Of a stretch of DNA of 64,000 bases, positions 32,433 to 42,449 are shown one piece after another. This DNA is from Branchipolynoe longqiensis (lineage: Eukaryota > Annelida > Polychaeta > Phyllodocida > Polynoidae). The stretch covers positions 1,821,299 to 1,885,298 of the forward strand of contig CM059200.1 in assembly GCA_030323885.1 (NCBI GenBank). Direction: 5' to 3'. Numbering within the stretch: the stretch's first letter is position 1; each line of letters begins with the position of its first letter. Position numbers and translations under genes: made by a program. The notes under the pieces were generated by a model that was given only the letters and a program-made list of their open reading frames with translations, made no database searches and was not told the DNA's origin.

Positions 32433-33384
32433 GTACAGCTTGACTCATCATCTCCAACTAGTTGCGGCACTGACAGAGGCTCTGGCTAGGGGCACCTGGG
32501 CAAACAAACGCCTACATCTTCAAACATATGAGAGATTCTGCCTGAAACATGCTGTCGACATCTTGCGCCCTTCAGTCTATGACATCCTGTCATATATAAT
32601 GTTCCTTAATTCAATTCTTAGATCCCCGGGCTCAGTAGCCAATTACCTGAGTGGAGCTAAAACCTGTATTCAGGCCCTTGGGGGAGAAGTCACTAATTTT
32701 GATGCATATCATGTCACCATACTAAAGAGAGGGATTGTAAAAAATTCAACACATATCCCGAAACGAGCATCTCCGCTCACCCCTAATGAGCTGAAGATGA
32801 TAATTGCATATCTAATTCCTTTCAATGAGCAATCATATGTGTATATAGCTGCCTTGTTGATAATTTACTTTACATTAACTCGACAGAGTAATGTTACTAC
32901 CCAATCGCTCGACGTCATGGGCGCTCATACCATTCGAGCTGCTGAGATCGTTATTACTAACCAAGGCCTACTGGTCTCCATTACCTCCTCAAAGACACAA
33001 AATATTTCTCAGCCTCCTCTAACCTATCTTCTTCCAAGAATGCCTGCATCACAATGCTGCCCTGTTACTGCATGGATAAGATATAAGAATGTCTTCAATC
33101 CTCCTCTGGGTGGCCCGGCCTTTCTCCTTCCGTCGGGTGCTCCGGTGACAGCTCTCTGCTTGACCAAGGTGTTAACTGCTGTGGCTAATATCCTGTTTGG
33201 ACCTGAGCGTCCGCTTACGCTCCATAGCCTCCGAAGGGGTGCAGTGCAGGCCTGTGTAACAGCCGGTCTCCCAATTGGTGCGATAAAAGAGGCTGGTCCC
33301 TGGAAGAGTGATGTGGTCTCGGCATACCTTCCACAGGCTGTGATTTTGGCGGTCCCATCAGCCCTCGCCTCTATTTTGGGTTGA
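32407..33384 (+). CDS. Ngaro-like tyrosine recombinase
   Basis: The frame is open from 32407 after a TAG, but the first Met codon lies well inside the protein, so it needs splicing, frameshifting or a non-AUG start. Counting from the TTG at 32440, about 314 residues include an N-terminal SAM-like domain (YERFCLKH ... SGAKTCIQAL). The catalytic set follows: Arg148 (TLTRQSN), Lys185 (SSKTQN), His262-x-x-Arg265 (HSLRRG), Trp288 (GPWKSD) and the nucleophile Tyr296. All are present, so the enzyme could be active. It would integrate the circular DNA product. The stop codon lies within repeat B1, which begins at 33378. Confidence 0.92.
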   Translation, partial: PLYCFYLPGYSLTHHLQLVAALTEALARGTWANKRLHLQTYERFCLKHAVDILRPSVYDILSYIMFLNSILRSPGSVANYLSGAKTCIQALGGEVTNFDAYHVTILKRGIVKNSTHIPKRASPLTPNELKMIIAYLIPFNEQSYVYIAALLIIYFTLTRQSNVTTQSLDVMGAHTIRAAEIVITNQGLLVSITSSKTQNISQPPLTYLLPRMPASQCCPVTAWIRYKNVFNPPLGGPAFLLPSGAPVTALCLTKVLTAVANILFGPERPLTLHSLRRGAVQACVTAGLPIGAIKEAGPWKSDVVSAYLPQAVILAVPSALASILG

Positions 33385-33712
33385 GGGCTGCTGGTTCTGG
33401 GCTAGGTCTTATCTGTCATCTCTTTCTTGCCCGGTACATTTCCCAAACCTAACAACATTTAACTAGTCATTTCTCTAATCACTTAAACTTGTTTGATATG
33501 CCTGACACTGATCATGACATCCTTTAACCTTGCTGGTACCCTATATGATACCTCAAAACTTCATTGTCAATTAATTCTTGACACCATACATGATACACAA
33601 TATCGATATGTTCTCCAGACAAGCCCGACCTGCCTGCAGGTTATGTTCTCCAATAACATTTTTGTTATTTCCATATCTTTCTTGTCTCCAGTTTGTTCCC
33701 AGATGTAAATTA
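33378..33712 (+). repeat. Ngaro split repeat B1
   Basis: 335 bp from GGGTTGAGGGCTGCTGG to CCCAGATGTAAATTA. The last four bases (ATTA) are shared with the start of A2. It differs from B2 at six positions. Confidence 0.93.
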
Positions 33713-33863
33713 CGCATGTTGGCACTGTCAACATGGATAATTTACTGGCGGGAACACATGCACTACTTTTTCTCGGCACTACTTTCTTGCCCTATTTCCT
33801 AGTCACTCACTGCTGACCCGCACTTCACTTTCACGCTGGCCTGCCTCCTGGCAAGTCGCTTCA
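33709..33863 (+). repeat. Ngaro split repeat A2
   Basis: 155 bp, matching A1 with four substitutions. Followed by a CCCA-repeat spacer (33864-33902) that is absent after A1. Confidence 0.93.
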
Positions 33864-33902
33864 CCCACCCACCCACCCGATATTGAAGGAGGTAAGGGGT
33901 AG

Positions 33903-34237
33903 GGGTTGAGGGCTGCTGGTTCTGGGCTAGGTCTTATCTGTCATCTCTGTCTTGCCCGCTACATTTCCCAAACCTAACAACATTTAACTAATCATTTCTC
34001 TAATCACTTAAACTTGTTCGATATGCCTGACACTGATCATGACATCCTTTAACCTTGCTGGTACCCTATACGATACCTCAAAACTTCATTGTCAATTAAT
34101 TCTTGACACCATACATGATACACGATATCGATATGTTCTCCAGACAAGCCCGACCTGCCTGCAGGTTATGTTCTCCAATAACATTTTTGTTATTTCCATA
34201 TCTTTCTTGTCTCCAGTTTGTTCCCAGATGTAAATTA
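33903..34237 (+). repeat. Ngaro split repeat B2 (right terminus)
   Basis: 335 bp ending GATGTAAATTA. The next bases (GTGGTGGGAG) are host flank, and no duplication of the left flank is seen. Confidence 0.93.
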
Positions 34238-34745
34238 GTGGTGGGAGCACCGCTACAGGGTTGTGTTTTACAGAGTATAACAATAATAATAACGACCAGT
34301 AATAGTCCATTCCGTATCTCTATACTCGCGTAATGCATTATACATCACATATATCTGTACACACATATATATCCTTTAGAAATCCATTACTGGGTCCTGT
34401 TCCTTCTGTCGTCTCGTCGCTCAATACCTTGCCGTCTATGACAGCTAAATGTCGATATGATGGAAATATATTGCACCATATAACACGACCCTATCTCCGC
34501 CAACATCATTTGCCCATCGAGCAGGCTGGTTGAGCTGATACGGGGCTTCTGCCATCTGCCACGACAAAAATCCATCCATTAGCAGAACACACGCATGTAT
34601 CACCCACCCGGTGTGACCTGCTCATAATAAAGCACGCTCTTCCAGAACCCCACTCCCCCCCCACACACACACACAAATAAACCCCTTAAACATGAATTAG
34701 CCGAAGGACCATAATAAAGCCACTTATACTATTATATAGCAATAT
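34238..34745. other. Unassigned flank
   Basis: Contains an inverted copy of the short AATGCATTATACATC motif at about 34318-34350. A CATAATAAAGCACGCTCTTCC block at about 34624 recurs in diverged form at about 35185 and 35295. Confidence 0.45.
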
Positions 34746-34749
34746 CCAT

Positions 34750-35046
34750 GGTCATACCATGAAGGGTATCGATTATTACAGTGTGCACTTATGGTGACTT
34801 TATAGTGCTTCCCCACTGGGAGACTAGGCCACCAGCACCATGTCCTGTTATCCTACTCAGTCATATTATCCTTACACTCAGCTAACCAGTCCATGCCATA
34901 TCCTATTGATGCTGAGCGCCAGGCTAGGAAGCCACAAGTATAAGTTTGTAAGGCATTGGTTTGACTCAACCAGGATTCGAACCCACGATCCAACGATCTA
35001 CCAACACGGGAGACAGACGCTCTAACTCATTCGGCCATCCCGTCTG
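34750..35046 (-). mobile_element. SINE family A, nearly full length
   Basis: Body and head (CTAACTCATTCGGCCATCCC at the high end). The terminal hairpin is degraded at the low end. The head has box-B-like GGATTCGAACCCACG. Confidence 0.88.
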
Positions 35047-35349
35047 ATATCGGAGGAAATTGCCATAATAATGTCACAATACATCAATATATCACAATAA
35101 TAAATAAAGTATGTCGATGAAAATAAAAATTAAAAAAAACAGAAAGCATTTAGTTAAACACGTGCATGTATTCATCATCCAACATGACCCGTGCATAATA
35201 AATCAGGCTCTTCCAGAACAAAATCAAGAAAACTCCTTCAAAATAAATTCGACTACCTAACACTTGCAGGTATTGGCCAACCAAGTGATCCATTCATAGT
35301 AAATCGCGTTTCCAGAACCCTCCGCCCCCTCCCATCACAAAATTACTAG

Positions 35350-35393
35350 GGAGCGGGACGTAGCTCTGGCGGTAGAGTGTCCACCTGTGAAGG
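35350..35393 (+). repeat. tRNA-like head fused to a LINE fragment
   Basis: GAGCGGGACGTAGCTCTGGC, GGTAGAGTG and CACCTGTGAAGG look like the 5' half of a tRNA-derived SINE, with a box A. It is joined directly to LINE coding sequence at about 35394, inside the FADD codons. It has no box B. A chimeric retrotransposition event is likely. Confidence 0.55.
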
Positions 35394-36209
35394 TTTGCGG
35401 ATGATGCTGTCCTCACAGTGCACAATAAAAACATTATTCTGGCAGCTACTATGGTAAACAAGGTGTTAAAAAAGGTCAATATTTGGTGTGCTGATAACAG
35501 ACTTACCTTAGACACACAAAAATCAGAATATGTGATATTTGGAACAAAATCTAGAAAATCGCACGCGCAAAATATAGAGCTATGTATAGGCAATGCAGTG
35601 CTAAGAGAAGTGAACTCATACAAATACTTAGGAACCACACTTGACTCTACACTGAATGCGAACCAGCAACTATCGAGGCTGAACCAAATTCTAGGTATGA
35701 GAATGACAACCTTTAGAAAAATAAGAAGCTACATGAGTGAGAACACAGCGCTCAAACTGTATAAGGCAACTATACTGCCAATAATAGATTATAATGATCT
35801 AATCTATGGCCTTTTAACAAAACAACAAGAAAATAAATTTCAGAGAACTCAAAACCGAGCTCTTAGAACAGTATATAAGGGCAAAGTTCTCTCAGTGAAT
35901 GAGATGCACACTAGATCTAATATCACATACCTGAGCCAAAGGAGACATGCACATCTGCTATCTCTTATGTTTATCAGAGCCAAGGATGAAAACTACATAG
36001 ACCATACTACCAGAGTTACCAGGCAGGGGGATGCTACACTCCTCAAAGTTCCTAAACCACTCACAAATAGACTGACAAGAGCCCCTATCTACAAAGGCAG
36101 CAAATTATGGAATGAACTCCCAGTCAGAATTAGACATGCACAAACACAACTAGAATTCAAGAACCTGGTAAGATTTAACCAAGCCAATCAGGCCCTTCTA
36201 CAGGCCTAG
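35394..36209 (+). pseudogene. LINE reverse transcriptase, 3' half (CR1/jockey-type)
   Basis: Starts in frame at FADDAV (35394-35411), the RT motif C. It continues with the LTLDTQKSEYVIFG and YKYLGTTLDS blocks, ILPIIDY, LQ-type RAL motifs, and ends LWNELPVRIR ... LLQA. It is open to the natural stop at 36207-36209 with no internal break, about 271 residues. The endonuclease and most of the RT are missing through 5' truncation. The clade is assigned only by general resemblance. Confidence 0.87.
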
Positions 36210-37331
36210 TGATGAGGTCGCCATATTTAATTAGCTATCTATTATAAGCACCTATGGCCACCCTGCCCCCTCCCACCACCCCACACGCTCCTTTGCCTGC
36301 TGCCAACAAACCAAGTTATCCACCGTACAAATTATTTGCCCAGCAAATTCGGAAAGGTGTATCAGTCTGGTAGTATTGCTATAGACCGGGGGCCCTATGG
36401 TACTGGGACGGCTCACTCCCTATCTCTCCCATGTGATGTAAATTTTGTGGTGCCACCTTGTGGTGGGTTTGATTGACCCAGCTGCTGGTTGGTGTTTCAC
36501 ATGTAAACACATACGGTTATATCATGCATGAGGCGGGTAAGCGTGAATACACATCAATATCGGATTGCTACGAACAGGCACACATCATCGTCGCCATCGT
36601 CACACAGCTTTCACATTCATATATACATTTGTGCATATATTGTGGCATCTGTTTAGCCGGGGGAACGGCCAGCGCACCACGTGGTGGGTTTGATCATGTT
36701 GATTACACAGTACAGGCTGAGTGAGCTGTCTTGGTATTATGGGGTCTTTGTACAAACATAGACACTAATAAAGTCTGTACTAGACTACTAAATGACTGAA
36801 ACATACAATCCTCCAAGCATTGTTTATCCCATCATTACTAACAACCTACTTACTCAAACTACTTCATGTAGTCAAAAAACACACCTGAGGTATTAACCTT
36901 TTAAGCATAACCCTATAAGCTAACCACACTCTATCTAACAGAATAAACAAACCATTCTACTAACACTCACTCCATCTCAAAATGTTAACTCCAACAACAT
37001 GATAGTTTTGCAATTCACAACATAGTAGGCATACAAACCTATGAAGGAAAACTATGTACCTAACCACTCCGTAATGTAAAGGTCTAATCAATACACATGT
37101 ATGTATCAAGTGTGTAGGAATACAACATATAACTGCTATTTTTGTATATGAATTGTCAAACTATACCATATGTAAGTCTTTGAATGTTTGATATTGTTAT
37201 TTCAGCTGATTTGGGCTAGCTGCATATATTGTAAATAACTGTATTGTCACATGGCTGGAAGACCAGTGCCACGGCGCTGACAAAAGACTTGATTCAATGA
37301 ATAAACTATATTTACAAAAAAAAAAAAAAAA
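36210..37331 (+). mobile_element. LINE 3' untranslated region, hairpin and poly(A), with a MITE inside
   Basis: Belongs to the LINE at 35394. After the MITE (36393-36743) the region resumes near ACATAGACACTAATAAAG. It ends with GGCTGGAAGACCAGTGCCAC, GGCGCTGAC, a short A/T segment and a poly(A) run at about 37316-37331. The hairpin pairs CAGTGC with GCGCTG around a CACG loop. Confidence 0.8.
36393..36743 (+). mobile_element. MITE-like repeat, copy 2, nested in a LINE
   Basis: The left end CCCTATGGTACTGGGACGG and the inverse of the right end (AGTGAGCTGTCTTGGTATTA) are imperfect inverted repeats of about 26 bp. The interior matches 5900-6312. No frame. Confidence 0.75.
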
Positions 37332-37379
37332 GGTGTAGGTCATCCGATCGATCCTGCTCAGTGGACCCATTTGCAGTTT

Positions 37380-37600
37380 GGGTTATTTTCCATTCCAACC
37401 AGTGGTCCATGACTGGTTCATTAAAGGATGTGGTGTGTGCTGTCCTGTTGAGGGAAAGGGAATATAAAAGACCCCTTGCTGCTTATCAGAAATAGTACTC
37501 TATGTGGCGGCAGCGGGTTTCCTCCAAAGAAATATGTCAGAATGTGCTCTAGAAGTGTTGTTGAATAAAACAAGCTTTACTTTTACTTTCATACTGGATA
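37380..37600 (+). mobile_element. SINE with a widespread lophotrochozoan-type core
   Basis: Carries TGTGTGCTGTCCTGTTG, AATATAAAAGACCCCTTGCT, GGCGGCAGCGGGTTTCC and a GTTGAATAAAACAAGC end. This series of blocks I recognise as a SINE core common in molluscs and relatives, but the attribution is from memory. The head is missing. Confidence 0.65.
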
Positions 37601-37624
37601 TATATTGAAATTAATAGGGTCATG

Positions 37625-37690
37625 CTTTCGGATCCCGCGATCTCCCAAAACAGGGGACGGACGCTCAACTCATTCGGCCATCGCGTCTGG
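37625..37690 (-). mobile_element. SINE family A/B head only
   Basis: CGCGATCTCCCAAAACAGGG and CTCAACTCATTCGGCCATCG correspond to the tRNA-like head. No body follows. Confidence 0.7.
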
Positions 37691-38380
37691 TCCGTCCTGG
37701 CAAGAATAGCCTACTATAGCGTCTGGTGGGCATTGGTGACAAAGGGCTAACGTGGGATATATTTATTCCACATAAGATGTAATTTTTCAGCAGCAAGACT
37801 CTGATCTGTCAGTCATGCAACTTTGCCTCTCACTACATAACTGTTAATAGAGTTAGATTTATCCAATATCGTAACAGAAAAAATACCTTTGAGTAAGTGT
37901 AAACTTTGGGCATAATAGATATAAACAAATATAATAACTGCCGTACTTCAAATAAGCACAGTAGCGTACTATACAGTGTAAACTGAACCAGAATAAGCAG
38001 AATGTGGAAAATGAATAATGAATGAGATTATGTGACAAGTCTGCACAAAGAAATGAAATACAACTAAATAAATAACACCATCATCCTATTATTATTTACT
38101 TCTCGTCTTCCGTAGAAATACACTCAAACCTAAGTTGAAGAATGAAATGTGAGCGTATCGCAATTAAATAGATAGTCTGATAAATAAATCGTGAGTGTGA
38201 TGGAAATGGGAAATATTGCTCATACAGCGGGAATCAAACCCACACCTCTTGCATTCTGAGCCAGTGTAAGTAACCGCCTAGGCTCCCTGATATGACGATC
38301 CTACCCATGCCTACATGTTTATGTGGCTCCTTGCCTGAGAGGTCAGTGTGGTCTACTACATTTATACACAAATTAATGTC
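37691..38380. other. Unassigned stretch
   Basis: AT-rich with no supported gene. A tRNA-like GGGAATCAAACCCACACC at 38229-38246 is isolated. Confidence 0.45.
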
Positions 38381-38617
38381 CCTGGATGACTGAATGAGTT
38401 GAACGCCCACTTCCTGTGTGGTAGGTTGCGGGATTTGAATCCTTGGTTTGATCTTCAAACAAGTCAACAAACTGATGACTTGAAAAGTTATACTTGTCGC
38501 TACATAGCCTGGCACTCAGCATTATTAAGATAGGGAAAGAAGCAGTGAAATGAGGAAGAAGAATTGTCCGCGATTGAAACTTACTCCGTTTAATCAACAA
38601 TTGTAACAACAAAAAAG
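38381..38617 (+). mobile_element. SINE family B
   Basis: Head CTGGATGACTGAATGAGTTG and the shared AGCATTATTAAGATAGGG mid-block. The B tail follows (GCAGTGAAATGAGGAAGAAG ... GATTGAAACTTACTCCG) with CAA-repeats at the end. Confidence 0.82.
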
Positions 38618-38885
38618 CTTGCTAAAATGCAAACAGGCAAAAGTGCAAAGTCCCAAACACTCTACTGAATGGCACACCCCAACATGAATCATATTATAAG
38701 ACATTTGACACAAGGAAGACAAGCAAATCGCTCTGTTGTTGACTGCATTGGAGGCCTCCAGCAATGGTGGCCTACAACTACAAGACAGTGAACATCGGTA
38801 GGTAAGGAGTGCAACGGGCCTGCAATATCGATATCTAGTCCAGTCCCTCAATATAAGAGTATATCCCATTATTTCAACCCAGATA
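38618..38885. other. Unassigned stretch
   Basis: A minus-strand frame of 178 codons (38594-39130) crosses this region and two SINEs. It has no recognisable motif and is not accepted as a gene. Confidence 0.4.
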
Positions 38886-38886
38886 T

Positions 38887-39005
38887 TGACTGGATGCGAT
38901 GGCTGAATCGATAAGAACGCTGGATAGCTTCCCACACAGAGGGTAGTGTCTGAATTCGAACTGAGTCTAAAAACAAACTTACAAAATGTATACTTGTCAG
39001 TACGA
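38887..39005 (+). mobile_element. SINE family B, first half, split by SINE C
   Basis: Head GACTGGATGCGATGGCTGAA and mid-region up to TATACTTGTCAGTAC. It continues at 39366. Confidence 0.72.
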
Positions 39006-39059
39006 TATAGCGATATAGCGAATGGTAGACAGGAAGTGTGAACACTTATTTGTCTCTCT

Positions 39060-39365
39060 TTCTTTTGGTACATTAGTTGTCCCAAGCAGGGGAAATCCCA
39101 GTCACAGACAACTGGTCTTCCCCACTCCACTGCTGGTCAATAGAAAGCCCGAGCCTACACTTTTACCGACCCAAGGGATTTTTAACCTCCCACACCACAT
39201 AGACATGGTATGAGAGCAACCGGCCGTTGATGACGCTGTAAGTTATACACAGCAGTGGAAATCCAAATTGGCAGAGCTGGGGGCACGGGGAATCGAACCG
39301 CCGACCGTCAGATTAGGAGTCTGACCTAGAAAAAAGTCAGACACTCTAACCACTCCGCCACAGAG
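39060..39365 (-). mobile_element. SINE family C body with family B tail (chimera)
   Basis: On the plus strand the B-tail inverse (AGCAGGGGAAATCCCAGTCA ... TCCACTGCTGGTC, 39087-39138) passes straight into the C body (AATAGAAAGCCCGAGCCTAC). The C head follows (TCAGATTAGGAGTCTGACC ... ACTCTAACCACTCCGCC). The usual C tail (GACAGTTTGTCG...) is replaced. The element is nested in the family B SINE around it. Confidence 0.78.
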
Positions 39366-39473
39366 TACCTAGCCTTGCGCTTGGCATTACTAGGACTGGG
39401 AAAAGAATAGTGGCATGACAAAGAACTATTCTCACAAGTTGAAATTCCCCCCGCTTAAAGCTGCATAGTCTAA
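39366..39473 (+). mobile_element. SINE family B, second half
   Basis: Resumes with ACCTAGCCTTGCGCTTGGC and ends in a degraded B tail (GTTGAAATTCCCCCCGC). AGTAC on both sides of the inserted element may be a short target duplication. Confidence 0.72.
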
Positions 39474-39703
39474 TGAAAGCAATTTGTTTTCAAAACCAAA
39501 TACTGACCTACATTTGATCAAACTCATCCAGTGCACTCATTCAGTAGGAACTAATGTTTAGAAGGGACCACTAAGTCAATTTAATAGAACATGTTATTCT
39601 TGAATTCTACGATGTTGTGTACAGTAAAAGTAATCTTGTATATTTTAAATTCAAATATCCACAAATTGAGCCATTTAACAACACAAGTTACTTCAAACTG
39701 AAA
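39474..39703. other. Diffuse repeat E fragment
   Basis: AATTCAAATATCCACAAATTG and AGTTACTTCAAACTGAAAT (39640-39703) resemble 63605-63690 and parts of 43200-43320. Boundaries unclear. Confidence 0.4.
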
Positions 39704-39934
39704 TCAGATTTTAATGATTTGAATTCCATATAAATAGTCATCATGCATAACAAAGACATCAAGGAGACATAACTTCTTGAAGAGAGGTTTATATCTCTGG
39801 TAGAGGATATTATATTTAGCCCACCAAATAGAGTTTACAATCCATCCAACAATGACCGTATATCCTGGAGTTTGTGGCGGCGCGCTGAGGGCGCCAGCGG
39901 CAACACCAGGAACTACACCGAGCAAACATTGCAT
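39704..39934 (-). CDS. Small hydrophobic protein-like frame, possibly a decayed retrocopy
   Basis: 76 residues from an ATG. After a Pro/Ala-rich start, residues about 25-40 (YTVIVGWIVNSIWWAKYN) are hydrophobic and aromatic, then a basic YQRYKPLFKK and a LDVFVMHDDYLYG stretch. The composition looks like a real membrane protein. The order loosely recalls the complex I subunit NDUFC2, but this is weak and unverified, and the C-terminal half expected of that family is absent. No poly(A) or intron boundary was seen. Confidence 0.3.
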   Translation of the reverse strand: MQCLLGVVPGVAAGALSAPPQTPGYTVIVGWIVNSIWWAKYNILYQRYKPLFKKLCLLDVFVMHDDYLYGIQIIKI

Positions 39935-40395
39935 ATTTCCCAGTGAGCGATGAACTAACTACAGGGTGTTCTGGCTAGGAAGCGACACATATTATAATAG
40001 AGCCTATACTATAGTTAACACCACATGGCAGATATTCAAAATGGTCGGACCATGTAGCTTTAATAGACGAATTTACCATAAGGAAATATAATCATCTACG
40101 ATCCTCACTTACATTGAACTTTATCACAAAACTAGTTTTCCTTTACACCCTGTAACAACGCAACACTTTTTTTCGATTTTTTCTCCGATGTGATAAATGT
40201 CTCTTCTGGCCCTGTAAGAGATACCCTGTCACCTAGTGTGTGCCCAGCTGTTCATCCAGTCATGCCGACCACCCCATCAATGCCACCCACCCCCGTAAAC
40301 ACACACATCAGCAGCAAGGTGTTCATGTGTGAGCCATACACCACACAGTCTCTACCACCTCCCCCATATCTAGGTAGCTGCCTGATACCAAATCA
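39935..40395. other. Unassigned stretch
   Basis: Contains CATGGCAGATATTCAAAATGG and GTAGCTTTAATAG (about 40024-40065), similar to 43339-43380 and 61255-61290 (diffuse repeat E). A plus-strand frame at 40190-40549 runs into the next tandem array. Confidence 0.4.
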
Positions 40396-40915
40396 CCGGG
40401 CCACTAAATCACCGAATCACCAAATCACCGGACCACAAAATCACCAGACCACACAATCACTAAATCACCGGACCACTAAAGCACCAAATCACCGACCACT
40501 AACTCACCAAATCACCGGATCACTAAATGAATGGACCCCTAAATCATGAAATCACTGGACCACTAATTCACAAAATAACTAGACCACTAAATCACTAAAT
40601 CACCTGACCACTAAATCACTAAATCACCGACCACTAAATCACCAAATCTCCAGATTACTAAATCACAAAATCACCAGACCACTACATCACAAAATCACCG
40701 GACCTCTAAATCACAAAATAACCAGACCACTAAATCACTAAATCACTGGACCACTAAATCACAAAATCACCAGACCACTAAGTCACAACATCACTGGACC
40801 ACTAAATCGTTACATCATCGGACCACTATATCACAAAATCACCGGACCACTAAATCACAAAATTACTAAATCACCGGACCACTACATCACAAAATCACCG
40901 GACCACTAAATCAGA
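40396..40915. repeat. ~24-bp tandem repeat
   Basis: About 20 or more units of CACTAAATCACAAAATCACC with GGAC. Units of 8 bp (AAATCACC) are visible within, so the array is a hierarchy of shorter repeats. Confidence 0.92.
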
Positions 40916-41327
40916 AAATAGCATGTGAGAGAGAACCATGGAGCATGTTCACATGTCATTATCAAAAGACAAAATTAAAAGAAAAACAAGACGCTATGCA
41001 GAAGTGATAGTCCAAGTGTGAGGCAGAGTGATTTCAAATGGGTCAAAACCGAAAGCTGATGCCCCTGGGAAATCACTCCGCCCCCATCCAGACACGTACA
41101 ATACCTACCATGAAGTACAGTTCTATTTTTCAGTTTTTATTGTGGAACTATTTTGTGACATCTTACGGAACTATATTCCGATGACATCATATGGTACGAG
41201 TGTTATTCAACTGAGCCGAAAGCACCGCTACATCAAGGTGGGCCCATAATGCACCGCATACCCTGCTGAATGGAAAAGTCATGGGTTTTTGTTCCACGGA
41301 GAATGCAAGGATATGTTAAAAATCACT
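40916..41327. other. Unassigned stretch
   Basis: A 73-codon frame 41028-41249 (plus) has a normal composition but no recognised motif or context. Confidence 0.4.
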
Positions 41328-41552
41328 TGAAGGTTTATACTGCGTATCATAGATAAGTCTGAATAGTCTTTCTTCAACATTAGACAGTTGGTCGATAGAA
41401 AGCCCGAGCCTACACTTTTACTGACCCAACAGATTTGTAACCGCCCACATCACATAGACATGGTATGAGAGCAACTGGCCTTTGATGACGCTGTCAGTTA
41501 TACACAGTGGTGGACATCCAAATAGGCAGATGTGATGGCATGGGGAATCGTG
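41328..41552 (-). mobile_element. SINE family C, headless
   Basis: C tail (GGTTTATACTGCGTATCATAG) and body to GGCATGGGGAATCGTG. The head is lost. Confidence 0.86.
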
Positions 41553-41880
41553 TAGAGTTCCATGTGAGGTTCGGTGGTGAAATGATTGGGTGAGTCGGTA
41601 GTGACGTGGGCCCATCGGTTATTTGTTACATAGACCATCATCAGCCCTCATAACTCATTGCCCAGTGGGCTTTCAGCGCCAGCCAAGCAGCCAATGGCAG
41701 CGTGCCTTACATCACGTGTGTACACAACCCTTGATGTTAACGGATCATCGTCACAGAGATAGGCTAGATGGAGTGTAAACCTTAAGATAAGCCTACAAGC
41801 CAGGCTGTAAGTGTATCAACATCCACACATCAACCCACAGGATTGTAACTGCTAAGGCTTATACATTAAGCACTTACATT
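41553..41880. other. Unassigned stretch
   Basis: No gene or matched repeat seen. Confidence 0.45.
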
Positions 41881-42415
41881 TGACTACATAAAGACTGGAT
41901 TATATACCTAGAGATCACTGTATAAAGGCTGGGTTATACCTTAACGACATAGATGTGACTGCATAAAGGCTTTATTATACATTGATGGCCTAGATGTGAC
42001 TGCATAAAGGATGTGTTATACATTAAAGGCTCATATGTGACTGCATAAAGGTTTTGTTATACATTAAATACCTAGATGTGACAGTATAACAGCTTTGTTA
42101 TACATTAAAGGCATATATGTGACTGCATAAAGGATGTATTATGCATTAAAGGCCTAGATGTGATTGCATAACGGATTTGTTATACAGTGCATGCCTATAT
42201 ATGACTGCATAAATGAGTTGGTATAAATGAACGGCCTAGATATGACTGCATAAATGCTGTGTTATACATTACATGCCTAGATCATAGATGTGACTGTATA
42301 CCGGTTTTGTTATACACTACATGCCTAGATGTGACTGTATAAAGGCTTTGTTATACATTAATGGTCTATATGTGACTGCATAAATGCTCTGATTTATCTG
42401 GAGATTTATATCCTA
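41881..42415. repeat. ~41-bp tandem repeat, about 13 units
   Basis: Units contain GGCCTAGATGTGACTGCATA and AAGG-TTTGTTATACATTAA. The step between GTGACT blocks is 41 bp where measured. It lies immediately before the next TIR element. Confidence 0.9.
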
Positions 42416-42449
42416 TGTATTCAACATTGATATTGATATACACATTAAA

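Larger units (their letters stand above)
28611..34237 (+). mobile_element. Ngaro-like tyrosine-recombinase retrotransposon (DIRS order), near complete
   Basis: 5,627 bp with split direct repeats in the order A1 (28611-28765), coding region, B1 (33378-33712), A2 (33709-33863) and B2 (33903-34237). It encodes a gag-like protein, a reverse transcriptase with RNase H, and a tyrosine recombinase. There is no methyltransferase domain between RNase H and recombinase, and no target duplication. These are the known features of Ngaro elements as opposed to DIRS1/PAT. A1 and A2 differ at 4 of 155 positions and B1 and B2 at 6 of 335, so insertion is fairly recent. The copy has one frame break in RNase H and one UGA between gag and pol. 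A 39-bp CCCA-rich spacer separates A2 from B2. Replication is thought to pass through a circular intermediate joined via the B1-A2 region. Confidence 0.94.

Noticed and set aside
32407..33384. Phage or bacterial integrase from contamination
   Set aside because: It lies in a structurally complete retroelement with RT, RNase H and split repeats. The flanks are ordinary host repeats.
28844..34237. DIRS1- or PAT-type element, or an endogenous retrovirus
   Set aside because: There are no LTRs, no envelope, no protease and no methyltransferase domain, and the split A/B repeats with a tyrosine recombinase point to the Ngaro type.
38594..39130. 178-codon minus-strand frame
   Set aside because: It crosses a SINE B head and a chimeric SINE tail, so it cannot be a single ancestral gene.
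40396..40915. CRISPR-like array
   Set aside because: Repeats are contiguous and degenerate with no unique spacers, and the genome is eukaryotic. The same holds for the other tandem arrays.
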